Shown: positions 23,098 through 35,635 of the stretch, one piece after another
Position numbering within the stretch: position 1 is the first letter of the stretch
How the letters are laid out: each line of letters starts with the position of its first letter
Assembly: GCF_000143415.4 (NCBI RefSeq)
Contig: NW_003314281.1
Location: 1,275,752-1,339,751 of the forward strand
Direction: 5' to 3'
DNA: 64,000 nt
Source of the DNA: Selaginella moellendorffii
Lineage: Eukaryota; Streptophyta; Lycopodiopsida; Selaginellales; Selaginellaceae
The notes under the pieces: model-generated
What the model saw: only the letters and a program-made list of their open reading frames with translations
Told to the model about the DNA's origin: nothing
Database searches by the model: none
Position numbers and translations under genes: made by a program

Positions 23098-23994
23098 ATG
23101 GAGATGAACGCAAAGACGATGGAGATGTTGTTCCCCAATCTGCTAGACAAGTTCCAGGTAACAAAGACTATAGGAATGGGTGGATTCTCGACGGTGTTTG
23201 AGGTGATCCGTTTGAGAGATGGGAAACACTTTGCGTGCAAGACGAACAGCATGATGGGCGACGATAAACTCATACTGCAAGAGCTCAAGATCATGGCCCA
23301 ACTGAGGCACGACCCAGGCGTGGTTCGTCTCGTCGCCATTGTGCGTGACTTGGGTTTCTGCCATATCATAATGGAGCTGTGCGAAGGAACACTCCTCTCG
23401 AGGCTTCCCTTGGGCGAGGACGAGGCGGCGCTTGTGGTGGCGAAGGTGGCGGAGACGTTGCAGCGGATGCACGCCCTAGGGATGGCTCACAACGACATAA
23501 AACCGGGAAACATTCTAGTGGGCTATGACGGCGAGGTAAAGGTGGCAGATTTTGGCCTCTCCTGGCAGGAGGGGCAGGGAAAGGGGCCGTTGATGCGCGG
23601 TGGAACCGCGCGGTACATGCCCCCCGGGGAAAGGTTCAAAGAATCTTGTGATATTTGGGCGCTGGGCGTGACTTTGTACGAAATGCTCACGGGAAAGATT
23701 GCATATGAAGAGCTTCAAACACCTCAGGTTCTCAGCGAGTTGGAGCGGTATGAAGATTTGCCCCTTATTCTCTTCGACTGGTCGAGGGTTCCAGTGTTAG
23801 CCAAGGATTTGATGCTGGGGATGCTTAATCTGGACAAGAAAAAACGATTGACGGCAGCCCAGATCTTGGAACATCCGTGGATCAAGCGGATCACTCAAAA
23901 TTACAATAGGCCAGCCTCAGACACAAAGGTGGAAGTCAAAGCAAAACAGGATGTGAGAATGATGGGAGGACAAGCTTCCGTGCCAATGTACTGA
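23098..23994 (+). CDS. Protein kinase (CDPK-like/PEPCK-like catalytic domain)
   Basis: A single exon of 298 codons. Glycine loop GMGGFSTV (about residue 26), ATP-binding Lys in FACK, catalytic loop HNDIKPGN, DFG Mg-binding motif, and GTARYMPPGE where most kinases have APE. The domain ends at HPWI with a short basic tail and no EF-hands, calmodulin-binding segment or membrane anchor, the size of PEP-carboxylase kinases. The catalytic loop has HND in place of HRD: the Asp base is kept but the Arg is Asn, so activation-loop phosphorylation may not be needed. The substrate is unknown. Confidence 0.88.
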   Translation: MEMNAKTMEMLFPNLLDKFQVTKTIGMGGFSTVFEVIRLRDGKHFACKTNSMMGDDKLILQELKIMAQLRHDPGVVRLVAIVRDLGFCHIIMELCEGTLLSRLPLGEDEAALVVAKVAETLQRMHALGMAHNDIKPGNILVGYDGEVKVADFGLSWQEGQGKGPLMRGGTARYMPPGERFKESCDIWALGVTLYEMLTGKIAYEELQTPQVLSELERYEDLPLILFDWSRVPVLAKDLMLGMLNLDKKKRLTAAQILEHPWIKRITQNYNRPASDTKVEVKAKQDVRMMGGQASVPMY

Positions 23995-24065
23995 CTGCGA
24001 AATTGCCCACAAGCAATTGGAGATACATGAAAAAGTTTTAGTCGATGTTAAGACAGACTATTAGC

Positions 24066-24236
24066 TATTCCTGGTGCCGTCATTTCACCTTTAGGTTTCC
24101 TTTTAAACCAATTAGGTGCCGGGAATATTCACTTTCATGAAAAATTTGTAGTCGTACCCGACTAATCGAATATTAGCAGCACCATAATATTCCTGGTGCC
24201 GTCATTTCACCTTTAGGTTGGCTTTTAAACCAATTA
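24066..24236. repeat. Tandem repeat upstream of the helicase gene
   Basis: A unit of roughly 115 bases occurs twice. CCTGGTGCCGTCATTTCACC recurs at about 24073 and 24193, followed each time by TTTTAAACCAATTA, and GGGAATAT(T/C)CACTTTCAT occurs after each unit. The repeated octamers could be promoter elements of the gene starting at 24343. Confidence 0.7.
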
Positions 24237-24342
24237 ACCTTAAAAATGACCAAAGCTAGTGTCGGGAATATCCACTTTCATTTTTTTCACCCTAAACACG
24301 AGGAATTTGATTGTGGAGCAAGATTTCTTGCGCGCCCGCTGC

Positions 24343-27300
24343 ATGGCGGACGATGGGGAGGGCTTCCGATCCAGGCGGCTGCCCGTGCGGCGCCTCAAGG
24401 CGACGATCGTCCAGAAGGTGGAGATGAACCGGGTCACGATCATCCTCGCCGAGACTGGCTCAGGTTTGCCTCTTCTTTGCTCGGATTACCCCTCTTTTCG
24501 GAGCTTAGCAAGGGAATGTGGGTCTAGGAAAGAGCTCGCAGGTCCCGCAAATGCTGATCGAGGAAGGGTTCGCCCCCATTCTGTGCACGCAGCCGAGAAG
24601 GCTTGCCGTGGTCGCCGTGTCCAAAATGGTGGCCGAGGAGCGAGGCTGCGAGCTTGGACAAGAAGTTGGATTTCACATTGGTCAGATGAATAGGACAAGT
24701 TCCCGGTAAATGCTCGATCGTTCTGAAAGTTCTAGTCTTTCCTTGATGTTTAGTTCTTGGGAACTTTTTCCTTTAACTCCTCGAGTTGTTGGAGTTCTGT
24801 GGTTCTTTCTTTTGATCATAGATGTCACGGTATTTTTCCAGCTCCAAAATCGTCTTCCAGACTGCCGGTGTTCTTCTAGAGGAGATCAAATCCAAAGGTG
24901 TGGCTGCTCTTTCTCACTACAAGGTGGTCATACTGGATGAAATCCACGAGAGGTCTGTGGAGTCAGATATGGTTCTTTGTTGCGTCAAGATCTTGCTCTT
25001 TTGGAACAAGAACACACGGTGAGCTTCTTTTTGTCTCTTTTTGTTTCTGGAATTCTCTTGCTAATGTGATTGCTGCTGCCATAGTCTGGTACTCATGTCT
25101 GCCACCGCTGACTTTAAACGCTACGAAAACTATTTTGCCGAGCTTGGCGAAACAGTTGAGAAGGTGGCTGTCTCGAACTTGGCCTCGAAGATCCAGCAAC
25201 ATCTGTTCCAGTGCAGCGTGAAGTATCTCGACCAGGTTCTGTATATTATATTTCATTCGCGTTTATTTTTAACCATCCTCTGTCAGGTCGTGCAACAACT
25301 TGGAAACAAGGAAGAGCACTTGTCTGTAATGAACTCGTTGGAGCAAAACCCCTCTCCCTTTAAGACCGGGACTGATATTGGGATGGAGATACAGCACCTG
25401 ATTTTCCATCTTATCGCTCACATCCACAAAGATGAGCCTGATCGCAAGAAGGGAATTCTGGTCTTCCTGCCAACTTATCGTGCCTTGGAAGAGCAGTGGT
25501 CTCTCCTCACGCAACGGGCACTGGATGTGGAGATATTTGTGCTCCACAGTAGCATTGACATCGACCAATCTTTGGAAGCAATAGAGGCGTACCATTCAGT
25601 GAGGAAGGTCTTTTCTTTCCTTAATTCTCCGTCTTGTTTTTTCTGAATCCTTCTTTTCTTTCAGGTGATTCTTGCGACTGATGTCGCCGAGTCTTCAATT
25701 ACAATACCGGGAGCATCGTTCGTCATCGACTCATGCCGCTGCCTAGAAGTGTTTTGGAACTCGAAAATGAAGAGAGACGCTCCCCGGATTGTCTGGGAGT
25801 CGAACTCACAGGTGAGAAGTTGTCTTTGTCCTCCAGCCAGACACCGTATCTTTCTCCTTTCAACTGTAGGCCGAACAACGTAAGGGGCGCACAGGGCGTA
25901 CCTGCGATGGTACTGTCTTTCGCATGGTGCCACGAACAATGTACGTGACATTCAACAAGTTTGAGGTTCCCGCAATGCAGCTCTTGTCTCTACGAAAGCA
26001 AGTACTGTCACTGTTTTGTGCTGAAGCACGAGCTTTGAATGATGCATTGGGTACGTCTCAAGTTTGTTCTTCGTTTCCTGAATCGGAACTTTTGTGTTTT
26101 GTTTTTCCAGCATTCTTCGATAAATGCCTGAATCCACCGCATCCAGACACTGTTTATGATGCTTTGGAGTCACTTGAAGCACTGAACGCTCTACAGCGCG
26201 ATGCTAGAGGGAAGAAGTTGCCGACTCCATATGGACGAATACTTGCGTCTCTTCCACTATCTTTGGAGGCTTCTATGCTTGTCATGGAGGGCTGCGAACG
26301 CGGGTACCTGAATGAGTGTGCTGTCATAGCTTCTGTGCTAGACACTACGCCGAGTCCGATTATCCTACCTTTCGGAGCTAGCGCTACAGCACACTATTCT
26401 TTTCAGTACTTCCAGGAATCACAAAATGGTGTCAGGCAATCTCGTCAAGCTGCTCTTCTTGGCAACCTCTGCGCGTTTGAATTCTGGCAGTGCGTCTTGA
26501 AGGTACGACTTCGTTTGTTTCTTTTCCTTGCCTCTCCTTGATGTTTTTCACACAGGACAACTATCGGTGGCAAAAGCTATCGCACGAATTTTTATCCTCA
26601 ACGATCGTCACCGTTCATGGAGAGGAGTCGGAGAAGGAATTCTGCAAACAGCATCACCTTTCTTTGTTTTCACTCAACGCTGTCGCTGAGCTCTGTAAGT
26701 CTTCCAGGTTTAGAATCAAACTTGATGTTTGCTTTGTTTTTGAGGCAGCTAGTTGCGTGCTAGAAGTTATACATCGGTGGAGACCACAGTCAATAAAGCT
26801 TCTAACAGGACCTCCATCTTATTATACGGCTTTCTCCTTCCAGCACCTCTGCTTTCATAGCCAAGACGACGAGTCGTGCCTGGGACTTCCGTATGTTTCA
26901 AATGGGAGCTTCCACAACGAGAATAACCAGTCAGATTTGCTGAAGATCATTGTGGAGGTAACTTGTTTGAACCCGTGCTTTGGTTTTGCAACACACACGA
27001 TCCACTGTTTCAGACTCAAGCAAGATACTTAGAACCGCAGAGTAATTACGAGTTGATCCATTTTCCTAAAGAAGAGGAAGGGAAAGTGCAGTGCGTGTAC
27101 TTCCGTGGAGGCTTTTGCGCTAAAGGAAACGGCTGTGAGTTCTCACACTCCGTCTCTTCCACGCCAGTATGCAAGTTTTTCTTGTCCGGGGATGTAAGTG
27201 TCAGCTTTTTAACTCGCATTATTCTCAAGCGATTGTATGCCAGGGATGTCGCTATGGTGCTCATTGTCGATATAAGCACGACTCGGATGTTCCACGCTGG

Positions 27301-28004
27301 GACAATCATCTTGAGCTTGACGAAGACGTAGCTCAGTTTCCTACGGTGCTGTGTTCTTCCACTCGAAACTTGGAGGGCACCATGCTATTTTTTGGAAGGG
27401 AGGCACTGTCTTATATCCATCAGCTGCAAGATCTTGCTACTGCATCCATCGCAGTAGCTTGCAACGAAGATTCTCAGCTAGAAGCAGAGAAGTATGATCC
27501 ATCTCTCTCCACCGTGATCCTGGACTTGCCTTCGAGAATCCAGATCCTTTGGGGGCTCAACGCATCGTCTTTGGTTACTTCCTCCGCGGAAGAAGCGAGA
27601 GAGCTCCCAGACTGGACGAAAGTCAAGTGCATCGTCTTGAACTTTCCACTCAGGAGCATCAGCGATCCAGATCAACACAAGGCGTTCTTCCAGAAGCTTT
27701 TCCACTTCTTAACAGTGACGCAGTGTAAGATCAACTTACTCAACAGTGGACTTGTGGTGCTTCTCACTATGACCAACATCGAATTTTGCCAGTGCCAGGT
27801 ACTGATCGTTCACGATTTTCGAGTGATCTTAAGTTTGTTCTTCTCTGGCTCTCACAGGTAGAACGAGCTGGTCGAGAGAATTTCCTCTTCCTCCAGTCCT
27901 CCACGGCAGTGGATCCAGCGTTTTTCAAGGGGAGCTCTATCCGACCGCCAGTAAAGCTCGTCACTTACATCTTCAAGCTCGTGTTTCCCCGGAGGTTTCT
28001 TTGA
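24343..28004 (+). CDS. DEAH-box RNA helicase with CCCH zinc fingers (plant C3H31-like)
   Basis: A dozen or so exons give a protein near 1000 residues. The helicase core has ETGSG-KSSQVP (Walker A, split by an intron at about 24463), TQPRRLA, DEIHERS (motif II), MSATAD (motif III), ATDVAESSITIPG (motif V) and QRKGRTGR (motif VI). Next come the winged-helix/ratchet region (LPTPYGRILASLPLSLEASM) and two CCCH fingers near 27090-27290 (CVYFRGGFCAKGNGCEFSH and CKFFLSGDGCRYGAHCRYKH). The C-terminal domain ends at PRRFL. This order matches plant CCCH-DEAH proteins such as Arabidopsis C3H31, presumed RNA-processing helicases. Start ATG 24343, stop 28002. No lesion seen. Confidence 0.9.
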
Positions 28005-28092
28005 CGAGGTTATCTTCGTTTTGTTCCCGCCCGGAATTTTATCTGCACCGTCGGATCTATTTCAAGTTTTTGCCTGCCCTAGAACAGGAGCG

Positions 28093-29080
28093 ATGGCAGT
28101 GGGGAGCTGGGAATCCATCGTTCTTCTCCATTCATAGCCAAGAATGCTGAGGTCTGCTCTCCAAATCCGATGCTCATTCCGTGGCGACCAAACAGGCAAG
28201 CAGCAGTGGCAAAATCCCCTCGGCATTGCAAGATTTCGAGGCTGGGATCTCGTCACGGCCACCAGCCTTCTGTGGATGCTTCTGGCAGTATGGCGCGCAG
28301 CCCAATTGCAATGTATGCCCGGTGAGACTGCCAGGAGCTCTCCCGGTTCTCAACGAGAAGGTCGTGAAATTCGCCTGGCGCTCAACTGCGATCTCTCGCT
28401 GCGCTCCAAATTCGATCGCAGGCAGTACTTCTTCCCAAAGGGTACCAGAGCTCGCAGTTTGATATCTCGATCGCCGGGCATGGAAGCATCGAGGTGGATT
28501 CTCCGGTGGAGTATGGTGGTGGTCACCGAATGTTTGGAATCACTAGAGTTCATATCGAAGAGGACGCTGGAAAGCTTGTTCAGTGGTGGAAGACTATCAG
28601 GATCACGACGCTCCAGCATGCAGGATGTTCTTGTGCTGGCTGACGACAAGAATGTAAGTTCTTTCTTCTTCTTTTTTTAATCGGGAAAATGATCCTTGCT
28701 TTTCTTCTCCAGGTGTCGGAATACTTTGATAATACATTGGAGCAAGGTGCTGACATGAAAAATGCAGCTAACTTGATAATGGGAGACATCGAAAGCTCTC
28801 GATTTTGGACGTAAGAATCTCTCCAAGCTTTTTGGCGGAGCTCGTTGGTCTCATCTAGGAGGGAACGATCGGTGGAAAAATCGGGAAAGAAGCATGTCTT
28901 GCTAACAGATTTGCTCTCCAGATTCTTCCCGAGTTGCTACAAAACGGTGGCACTGCGAAAGAAGTGATTGAAGCCAAGGTTCTCACTCAGGTGACAAGCT
29001 TTCCTTCACATTTTCCTGTCAAAAACTTGAGCTTCTTCTTCTCTTCTTGCAGATTTCCAACGAAGTGGAGACAGGTGATC
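28093..29080 (+). pseudogene. gatB: GatB (Asp/Glu-tRNA amidotransferase subunit B), broken
   Basis: Recognisable pieces: [19 protein letters not shown] and [10 protein letters not shown], then [13 protein letters not shown], then in another frame [12 protein letters not shown] and [11 protein letters not shown]. Further on are YFDNTLEQGADMKNAANLIM, and IGGKIGKE with ILPELLQNGGTAKEVIEAK of the C-terminal tail. GatB converts Glu-tRNA(Gln) to Gln-tRNA(Gln) in organelles with GatA and GatC. The frame shifts at the conserved PKGYQ motif, the middle third of the protein is absent, and the first ATG frame soon meets a stop. It therefore cannot encode GatB and is read as a truncated nuclear copy. Confidence 0.8.
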
Positions 29081-29339
29081 GATCTCTCTTCCTTCTAGTA
29101 GCTATTTCTGTCAATTTTTTTCTCTCTCTTTTCTTTGTATGTCATGCTCTTGCGTGTTAAAAAGTCTTATATCGATAAGAATCTGGAGTTTTGGTATAAA
29201 AGCCAACCGAGGTCAAACCCTTGACGTAAAAGGCTTCGTCAAGAGGCTTTTTCCCCTGGATCATCACTCGGCCTCACGCGATAAAGAGTGCAAAGGTAAC
29301 GATGTGTAATTCTAAATTTTACTAGCTAAGGATCATTTG

Positions 29340-30283
29340 CACAGGATAAGTCGAGCTCCACTGCTCCCAGGAGAGAAGGTTTGAGGCCTCGAAGCAGCCA
29401 AGCTCCTGCGGTAGAGCATGCAAAAAAGGGGAAGAAGAAACATAAAGCCACACCAAATGCCAAACGTGGAAGGATTTCGTTCCAATCTCCACCAGCGGAA
29501 GACGATGCCAGGGACGGCAAAGAAGAAGAAGCGGGGGCCACACCAAAGACAAAACGTGGAAGGACTTCATGGCAGCGACGGCAAAGAAGAAGAAGAAGAA
29601 GAAGAAGAAGGGCTTCGTTCCAATCTCCACTAGCGACTCTGGAAGAGAAGTCCGTAATGGATGTTGGCCTCGAACTGCTCCAGAGGTCGAGTGATGCAGA
29701 GACGGTCAAGTTTAAGCACCCATTCCTGACGTGGATAGCGAGCGAGGAGATGCCGAACGGGAATAAGATGGAACTTCCATCGGAATACACCGAGACGTTT
29801 GAGACAGCACCCTTGGGAATTGCTGTGGGGAATGCAGTTAGATATGGTTTGCGCTATGCTGGGCTGATTACATCAACGTTTCACAAGAGCTTGAATGAGC
29901 GGCCTATGCTGCAGGCAATCCTAGCAGGCTTGTTCATGTCGGTACCCCCAGACGGCTACAGAATGAGCTCAAGCTTTGCCTCAGATGTCCTGTTGTGGAA
30001 AAGGAATGGGCTTGTGAAGAAAGAACAGCTATCGCGTCAATGCTATGATGGGGACGGATTCGGCACTAGAAAGAAGAGCTTAACCGTAAGTTTATCTTGC
30101 CGCTTCTCACTCACAGTTTCTCTCTTGCAGAGATGGAAGACTAATATATTGATGGAAGCCAAGGATGAACGCGGGAATTGGCAGAAACGCTTGCTCATCC
30201 AGCATAAGCTCGTTTTCATGGAGACGATATCTGTGAGGCGATCATGTCCGGGTGCAATCATCTGCTGGAAGGTCCACAACTGA
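29340..30283 (+). CDS. Unrecognised protein with Lys/Arg-rich N-terminal repeats
   Basis: A long plus-strand frame (29381-30283) has no ATG before 29658, so it may be an internal exon or start there. The N-terminal part holds two imperfect repeats of KATPNAKRGR-type sequence and an (AAG)n microsatellite at 29581-29611 that encodes poly-Arg. The C-terminal 150 residues are non-repetitive (FLTWIASEEMPNG, PLGIAVGNAVRYGL, LAGLFMSVPPDG) and match no family I know. An intron near 30087-30130 is likely, since the frame there reads as splice-like sequence. It could be a lineage-specific nuclear protein or a remnant. Confidence 0.4.
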
Positions 30284-30299
30284 AGGACAGGCTTTACGT

Positions 30300-33085
30300 G
30301 TAAGTGAGTTTCTTGGTATGAATTTACTCCCGGCACTGACACTCTGTGGCAGGTCTGAGATGACAGAGTGAGGAATGGAATCCTAGATGTGTTTGGCACA
30401 GTTTACGTTCAGAATGGCCTTTTCTTTTTTTTTAATCAATCTTTTTTTCTTAGCTTGACCTCTTCCTTTTGAATACAAATGGCAATCCCTTCAAGCACAA
30501 TATGTTACATTCAAATCAATAGCCACAATTGGTGCTAATGCATTTCTAGTGTGGAGCACTAGAAGTCACTTGCAATGCAATTCAATGTTGGTAAGTGTCA
30601 AGTCTTTTTACTCATTTTGGATTCCAGGTTTTTGCATAATGTAAATCAAGAATAGGCCTGTTGCTGTTGCATATCATTGCATTTTTTTTACAGGGGATAG
30701 ATTTATGTTGCAATGGGTAGGCTGTAGGAAGTTTGTCAGTCATGATGCATAGTCATTCTACTGCCATGATCACAACCTTCACATGGACAACTATGTTGTA
30801 TTGAGCTAGACTTGATGATGGTCTAGGCATTCTCAAATGGAATAGCTTTAGTTCTAGCATAGAATGTGCCGCAACTGATCATTATTCCACCAGTTGAGGC
30901 ACAACCCATGGTCGTGCCTTTCGCTATTCTGTAGTTCATTGCACTTCCTTTGCCAATTGAGGACATTGAATAAGTTGATTGTACATAATTGTTTATGTAA
31001 TTCTTTTCTTGCTTCTTTCTTGTAGTGGATATGATCAATGTGGTTCAACATCCCATTGTTGAAGTGGCTTAAGAGATGTAGCTGAGGAGGTTGTTACAGC
31101 ATTCCAAGAAGTTGCAGATGCTGTTATAATGGTTGAGGAGGCTGCTAATCATATGCCTCCACTTGTAGCTATGGAGGTTGTGCAAGAAGATGGTCTTTTT
31201 GCTACAACAACTAAGAAGTTGCCGAAGTGGGTGCAATGGTGCAAGAGATTTTTCCCCCTCCTGAGGCAATAGAGGTTGTGTCTAGGGCCTATGTCTATTG
31301 AGGGGGTGAATAAGGTTTTTCAGGACAACAAAATGCCCGATTTTGGAGAGGTGGTGGCATCCAAGGTCTTGCAGAGCAATGCGATGCAGTGCCGGTTCAA
31401 CGAGCATACCATCAACTTTTGGCAAGCCTACTAAACACAAACATATATCAATGGGATGTCCAATGCATACATTACAGCATTCATGTCCCCTCGATCCTTC
31501 TCTGTGGATGCCAGCATGGACGGGTGGGTAGGCCATCAACCACCACTTCTTCCTTGGGCTCCGTAACCGATTCCCATATGGAATGCTAAGCATGGATACA
31601 GGTCTCATGCCACAGAAATCATGGTGTGGAGAGGCACACTCCAATTCCTCCTAAGACACCGCGTATCTGCGACTCCCAGTTGCTTGCAAACAGTCAACAT
31701 AGGCAAGTGGTATAACTGTAGGTGATGGACAAAGAGAATTAACATCGATCTGGACGCTCTCCTCCAGCAATCACTTACCACTGCCTGGCATTCAAAGGCT
31801 GGCTTCGTGGCGCAGATCGCAAGACAAAATTCCAATACTATCTCACCAATGTAAACATCACTCGAACAATCGGGCCTCCAGTAACGCTATCGAGATACCA
31901 ACTGGAGATGCACAATCTCTATAGTGTAATCGGAGCGTGGTGATGGCCCCCTAGGGAGACCGGCGATGGGTCTGCAAATGGGAGGTCGAGGACGTGGAAC
32001 ATTGCTGCCAAGGCTACACATGGCTGCGGCTATACTTTCCAGAACTTCACTTCACCACGTCCTCCCCTAGGAATTCTCTCTACAGAATTGGCAGGGAGCA
32101 GCCTCGCCTTCTTCCTTCAATGCTTGAACGAGAGGTGCCAACAAATCTTTGCCGACATTGCCCCAAACTTCCCATAATATAGAGGTTCCCATGCCCCATT
32201 GGGTGCCGTGGGACAACATGCGGCAGCCACAGCAACGCCATGAAACAAGCATTGCATTGACAGCATGGCACAGCTTTCTGGGCTGTGCCATGCTGCAAGT
32301 TCGCGTGGCAAAAAACGCAAACAGTGGTGGCCTGTGATATGGTGTGCTGCGAGGCCATATGGCTCCAGTGCCTCCTGGGTGCATCGCAAGATTAATTCTC
32401 ACACCAAACACCTCACCATTTCATGCGGGATTGAAGACAGCATTATCCAGCTGATTTACTATCTTACACAAGAGATGACTGCACAAAGCCCCTGCTTCCT
32501 AGCAAGTTTTCTCCCTCATCTAAGATGCAGCCACGTGGTATGCCACGTGGCACATAAAGCGGACACTTCACACTTTTCGGATGATCTCGTATACAATCTC
32601 ACATTGGAGATCATAACCATCCCTCCCTTACTCTCGACTGAGTTGAAACGAGTGAGGTTTCGTCAATGAGGTGATCTCGATGGATGCATTGTCTAAACCG
32701 CTACTCCTGCGAAGAAATGAAAACCGCAGCAGAGGAAAGGTTGGAGACTCTCACCAGTGGTTGTTTGCTTGGGGCCGTTGGCGTTCGTCTGGGACGCAAT
32801 GCAATGGGACGCTGTTATGCAGCTTGTTTCATGGCGTTGCTGTGGCTGCTGCCGCGTCTTCCATGTCGTCCCATCCATCGCTCGTCTTTGGTCATCGGCT
32901 ACGCTGTCGAAGAAATCTTCGCTCAAGGAAGTGCTGGGCTGGGGTGCTAGCTGGTCTTGAGAGAGCTCACAGTGCAGCTTTAGACGACAAGAGATAGTCA
33001 GCTATCCAAAGTTATAAGCATTTACAAACCCGAGAAGACCCGACGTTGCAACAGGCAGAATACTGGGGCTCACTCCATCCTCGAG
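30300..33085. other. Decayed sequence without recognisable genes
   Basis: Several overlapping frames of 60-130 codons on both strands (for example 31282-31644 minus, 32265-32669 plus) lack family motifs. The only clear structure is the 28-base inverted repeat listed separately. Confidence 0.5.
32223..32849. repeat. 28-base perfect inverted repeat with 0.57-kb spacer
   Basis: The arm at 32223-32250 (begins GCAGCCACAGCAACG) is the exact reverse complement of 32822-32849. Flanks diverge quickly. It could be a foldback element end or opposite copies of one coding scrap. Confidence 0.75.
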
Positions 33086-34621
33086 CTCAGAGTAGATTTT
33101 TGATAAAGTTACTTCGATGTGGACAATGCTGACCTTGTTGTGATGCTTCCGGACAAGTAGCTTAAAAGGCTTTAGTCCTCACATCAGTTAAGCAACTAGA
33201 ATAAAAGATGGAGCAACCTGTAGTTACTGGCTTGTGGCCCATTATACCTTGTCAGGGAAGAGCTCAAACGCATACCAGCACCCCTTGCAGGAGCAAATCC
33301 ATCCCTTAGAGCCCTTGCCGTGATGCGTTGATCAGACTCTTGCATGAAAAATGTAACTTGATTCGAAGAACAAGAGGAGAATGTACGTTAAGAAGGCCGG
33401 CAGTGTTCAGGTTCTTCGTCAACATGATAGAGACTAAGAAAAATAAAAGAGAAAAAGGAACCTGCAATTTCAATAAGTGTTTCAACAGAGATCCCATAAT
33501 GGTTAACTGCTTTCAGGCAATGGAAATACCTTTGGTGCAAAAATGAGCATTGACTTCAACGTGTGTTCGAAAAACCAGTGGCTGCGAAAAAAACCCGTGC
33601 AGGCATTTTTAGTTTCTAAATTCGAGTGAATGCACAACTCAACTTGCTCATGGAAAAGTATTTCCATACTGATCACTTGCTCAAATAAACTTGCTCGAAT
33701 AGTACGGTCAGTCGACGCAAAGAACAATAAATTGTGAAAAAAAGGTCAGTCACCTTACAAATAAGGATAAAATGCAGAACGACGGTGCAGCGTTGCCAAT
33801 CAAAAACTTAATAAAAGAAAAATGCAGTACGCTATTGTGACAGCCAAGCCCCCATTTAAAAAATGGAGGTAACGGCTGCTGCGGACCCAAACTCCAGAAC
33901 TGAAGCCACCATTGGAAGAATCTGCGCGAAAAACTGAGTCCGGTACTATCAGGGAAATGCTGTACCTTTTTCAAGGAAGCTGTATCCTTGAGGCCATAAA
34001 CTGGACTGTTTCCAGAAGTTTATTTTGAAAGAAATCTGCGCATCAAACCGAGTAAATAGAAAATAGTGCTCGATAATATTACCGCTGTTTTCTATCAACT
34101 TTGAAGCATCGTGAGGGCTCAAAGCAACCTTTGATAATCGGGCAACAAGTTCTGCAAATTTATGTTAATACCACTATCACTCCAGCACAAACCTTGGGAA
34201 TTGGTGCTGTGTTTCGTAACTCCCCTGTTTTTGACATCGAGAATAGCTCGTACGTCAAGCATCCTACAGCGACCATTCTAGAAAACAATTGTAATCGAAA
34301 CACTCACCTAGACCCCACGCATCCAGTTCATATCGAGGAGATTTGCGAATTAACAAATTCTAAAGACTTGTACTGGCTCCCCACTAACCATTCATATTGC
34401 TGCTCACACGCATCAAAATGACAACAGTGAAAAAATACAGGGACTTACAAGCATGAGTCCAGATCCGGATTCGCACCATCGAAGCACGTCGAAGGCATGA
34501 AGCTTCCAATCCAGTGAAGGAGTACACCATAAATCTCGATGCCTATGGGAGATTGTTGAGGAACTTGAATGGAAAACCCTTTTTGTGGCCTTCATAAAAG
34601 AAGCCCCTTTTGTACTAGGGT

Positions 34622-35635
34622 ATGGACATTTTGGTGCACATAATTGAGCAGGAGGTGTTGAAGCGCTTGCCTGCAGTTGCTTTGCACTGCCGCATTAGAG
34701 CTGTGTGCAGACAATGGAGGGATCTTGTAGATTCACCAGGATTTGCAAAGTTTTATTCAACATACCACTCTAAAAGTAAGCATCTACCTCCTCCTCGTGT
34801 CTTGGGTATAACTAGAAATGGTGAGGATATCTACAACTGCAACCCATTTGTTGTTGGATCTGAAGCACCAAAAGATTGGGTCCATCAAGATGTCTACAGT
34901 CACATCAGGGTTTTCAGTACTTGTGGTGGATTGCTGCTTGGAATGATGGGTGATGATTATGTTGTTCTCAACCCGCTTACTAGAGCTCTCAAGGTGCTTC
35001 CCCCACCGCCTCTGAAAGCGGTTTCAAGGGCAGTCGTATATATACTCCTGCGTCTTCATTCTGCCCTGGTATTGGAACCGTCCATGCAGCGGTACTGGAT
35101 CTGTATAGCAGAAGAGCGATTGCATGTATATGACTCAAGATCAGGGGTGTGGGACCAAGTGGATTACCTTCCTGGCTGGTCTCATCTCATATATGGAGTG
35201 GGAATGGCCAACAGCAAAGCTTATTTTAATTCGAATCAGGGGATATTGAGCTTCAACATGGAAGAAATGAGATGGTCCATCGAGTGGTCATCATCCAATC
35301 GACCTATGGGAGCTGGTTGGGCCAATTGGGTGGTAACAACAGCACCCCAGTTTTTCATTGTGGCTATAGGAGCAGATCGTGGGGTTGTGAAGATGATGCT
35401 AATAAGGTTGGACTGTGCATCCAAGAGATTTGTTAAGGAGGCAAGCTTTCCTTACAACGAGGACTACCATCTTATCCCTCCGGCCTGTTTCTACGAAGGC
35501 ACCTTCATGATTCCGGATAAGAGTAAGGTGTTTTTTTTGGATTATGAGTGTAAGACCTGGACTAACATTCCAACTCAGAACCCTTCAGTTGTGATGTCTG
35601 CTTTTCTGTTTGCACCATCTTTGGTGCCTCCATGA
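34622..35635 (+). CDS. F-box protein
   Basis: A single exon of 337 codons. The F-box lies at residues about 5-45 (LVHIIEQEVLKRLPAVALH, then CRQWRDLVDSPGF) and would bind SKP1 in an SCF ubiquitin ligase. The rest is a kelch-like or F-box-associated beta-propeller: repeated strands such as VFSTCGGLLLGM, YDSRSGVWDQVDYLPG, FFLDYECKTWTNIP. The target is unknown. Its decayed paralogue is at 17845-18673 within the duplicated block. Confidence 0.88.
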   Translation: MDILVHIIEQEVLKRLPAVALHCRIRAVCRQWRDLVDSPGFAKFYSTYHSKSKHLPPPRVLGITRNGEDIYNCNPFVVGSEAPKDWVHQDVYSHIRVFSTCGGLLLGMMGDDYVVLNPLTRALKVLPPPPLKAVSRAVVYILLRLHSALVLEPSMQRYWICIAEERLHVYDSRSGVWDQVDYLPGWSHLIYGVGMANSKAYFNSNQGILSFNMEEMRWSIEWSSSNRPMGAGWANWVVTTAPQFFIVAIGADRGVVKMMLIRLDCASKRFVKEASFPYNEDYHLIPPACFYEGTFMIPDKSKVFFLDYECKTWTNIPTQNPSVVMSAFLFAPSLVPP

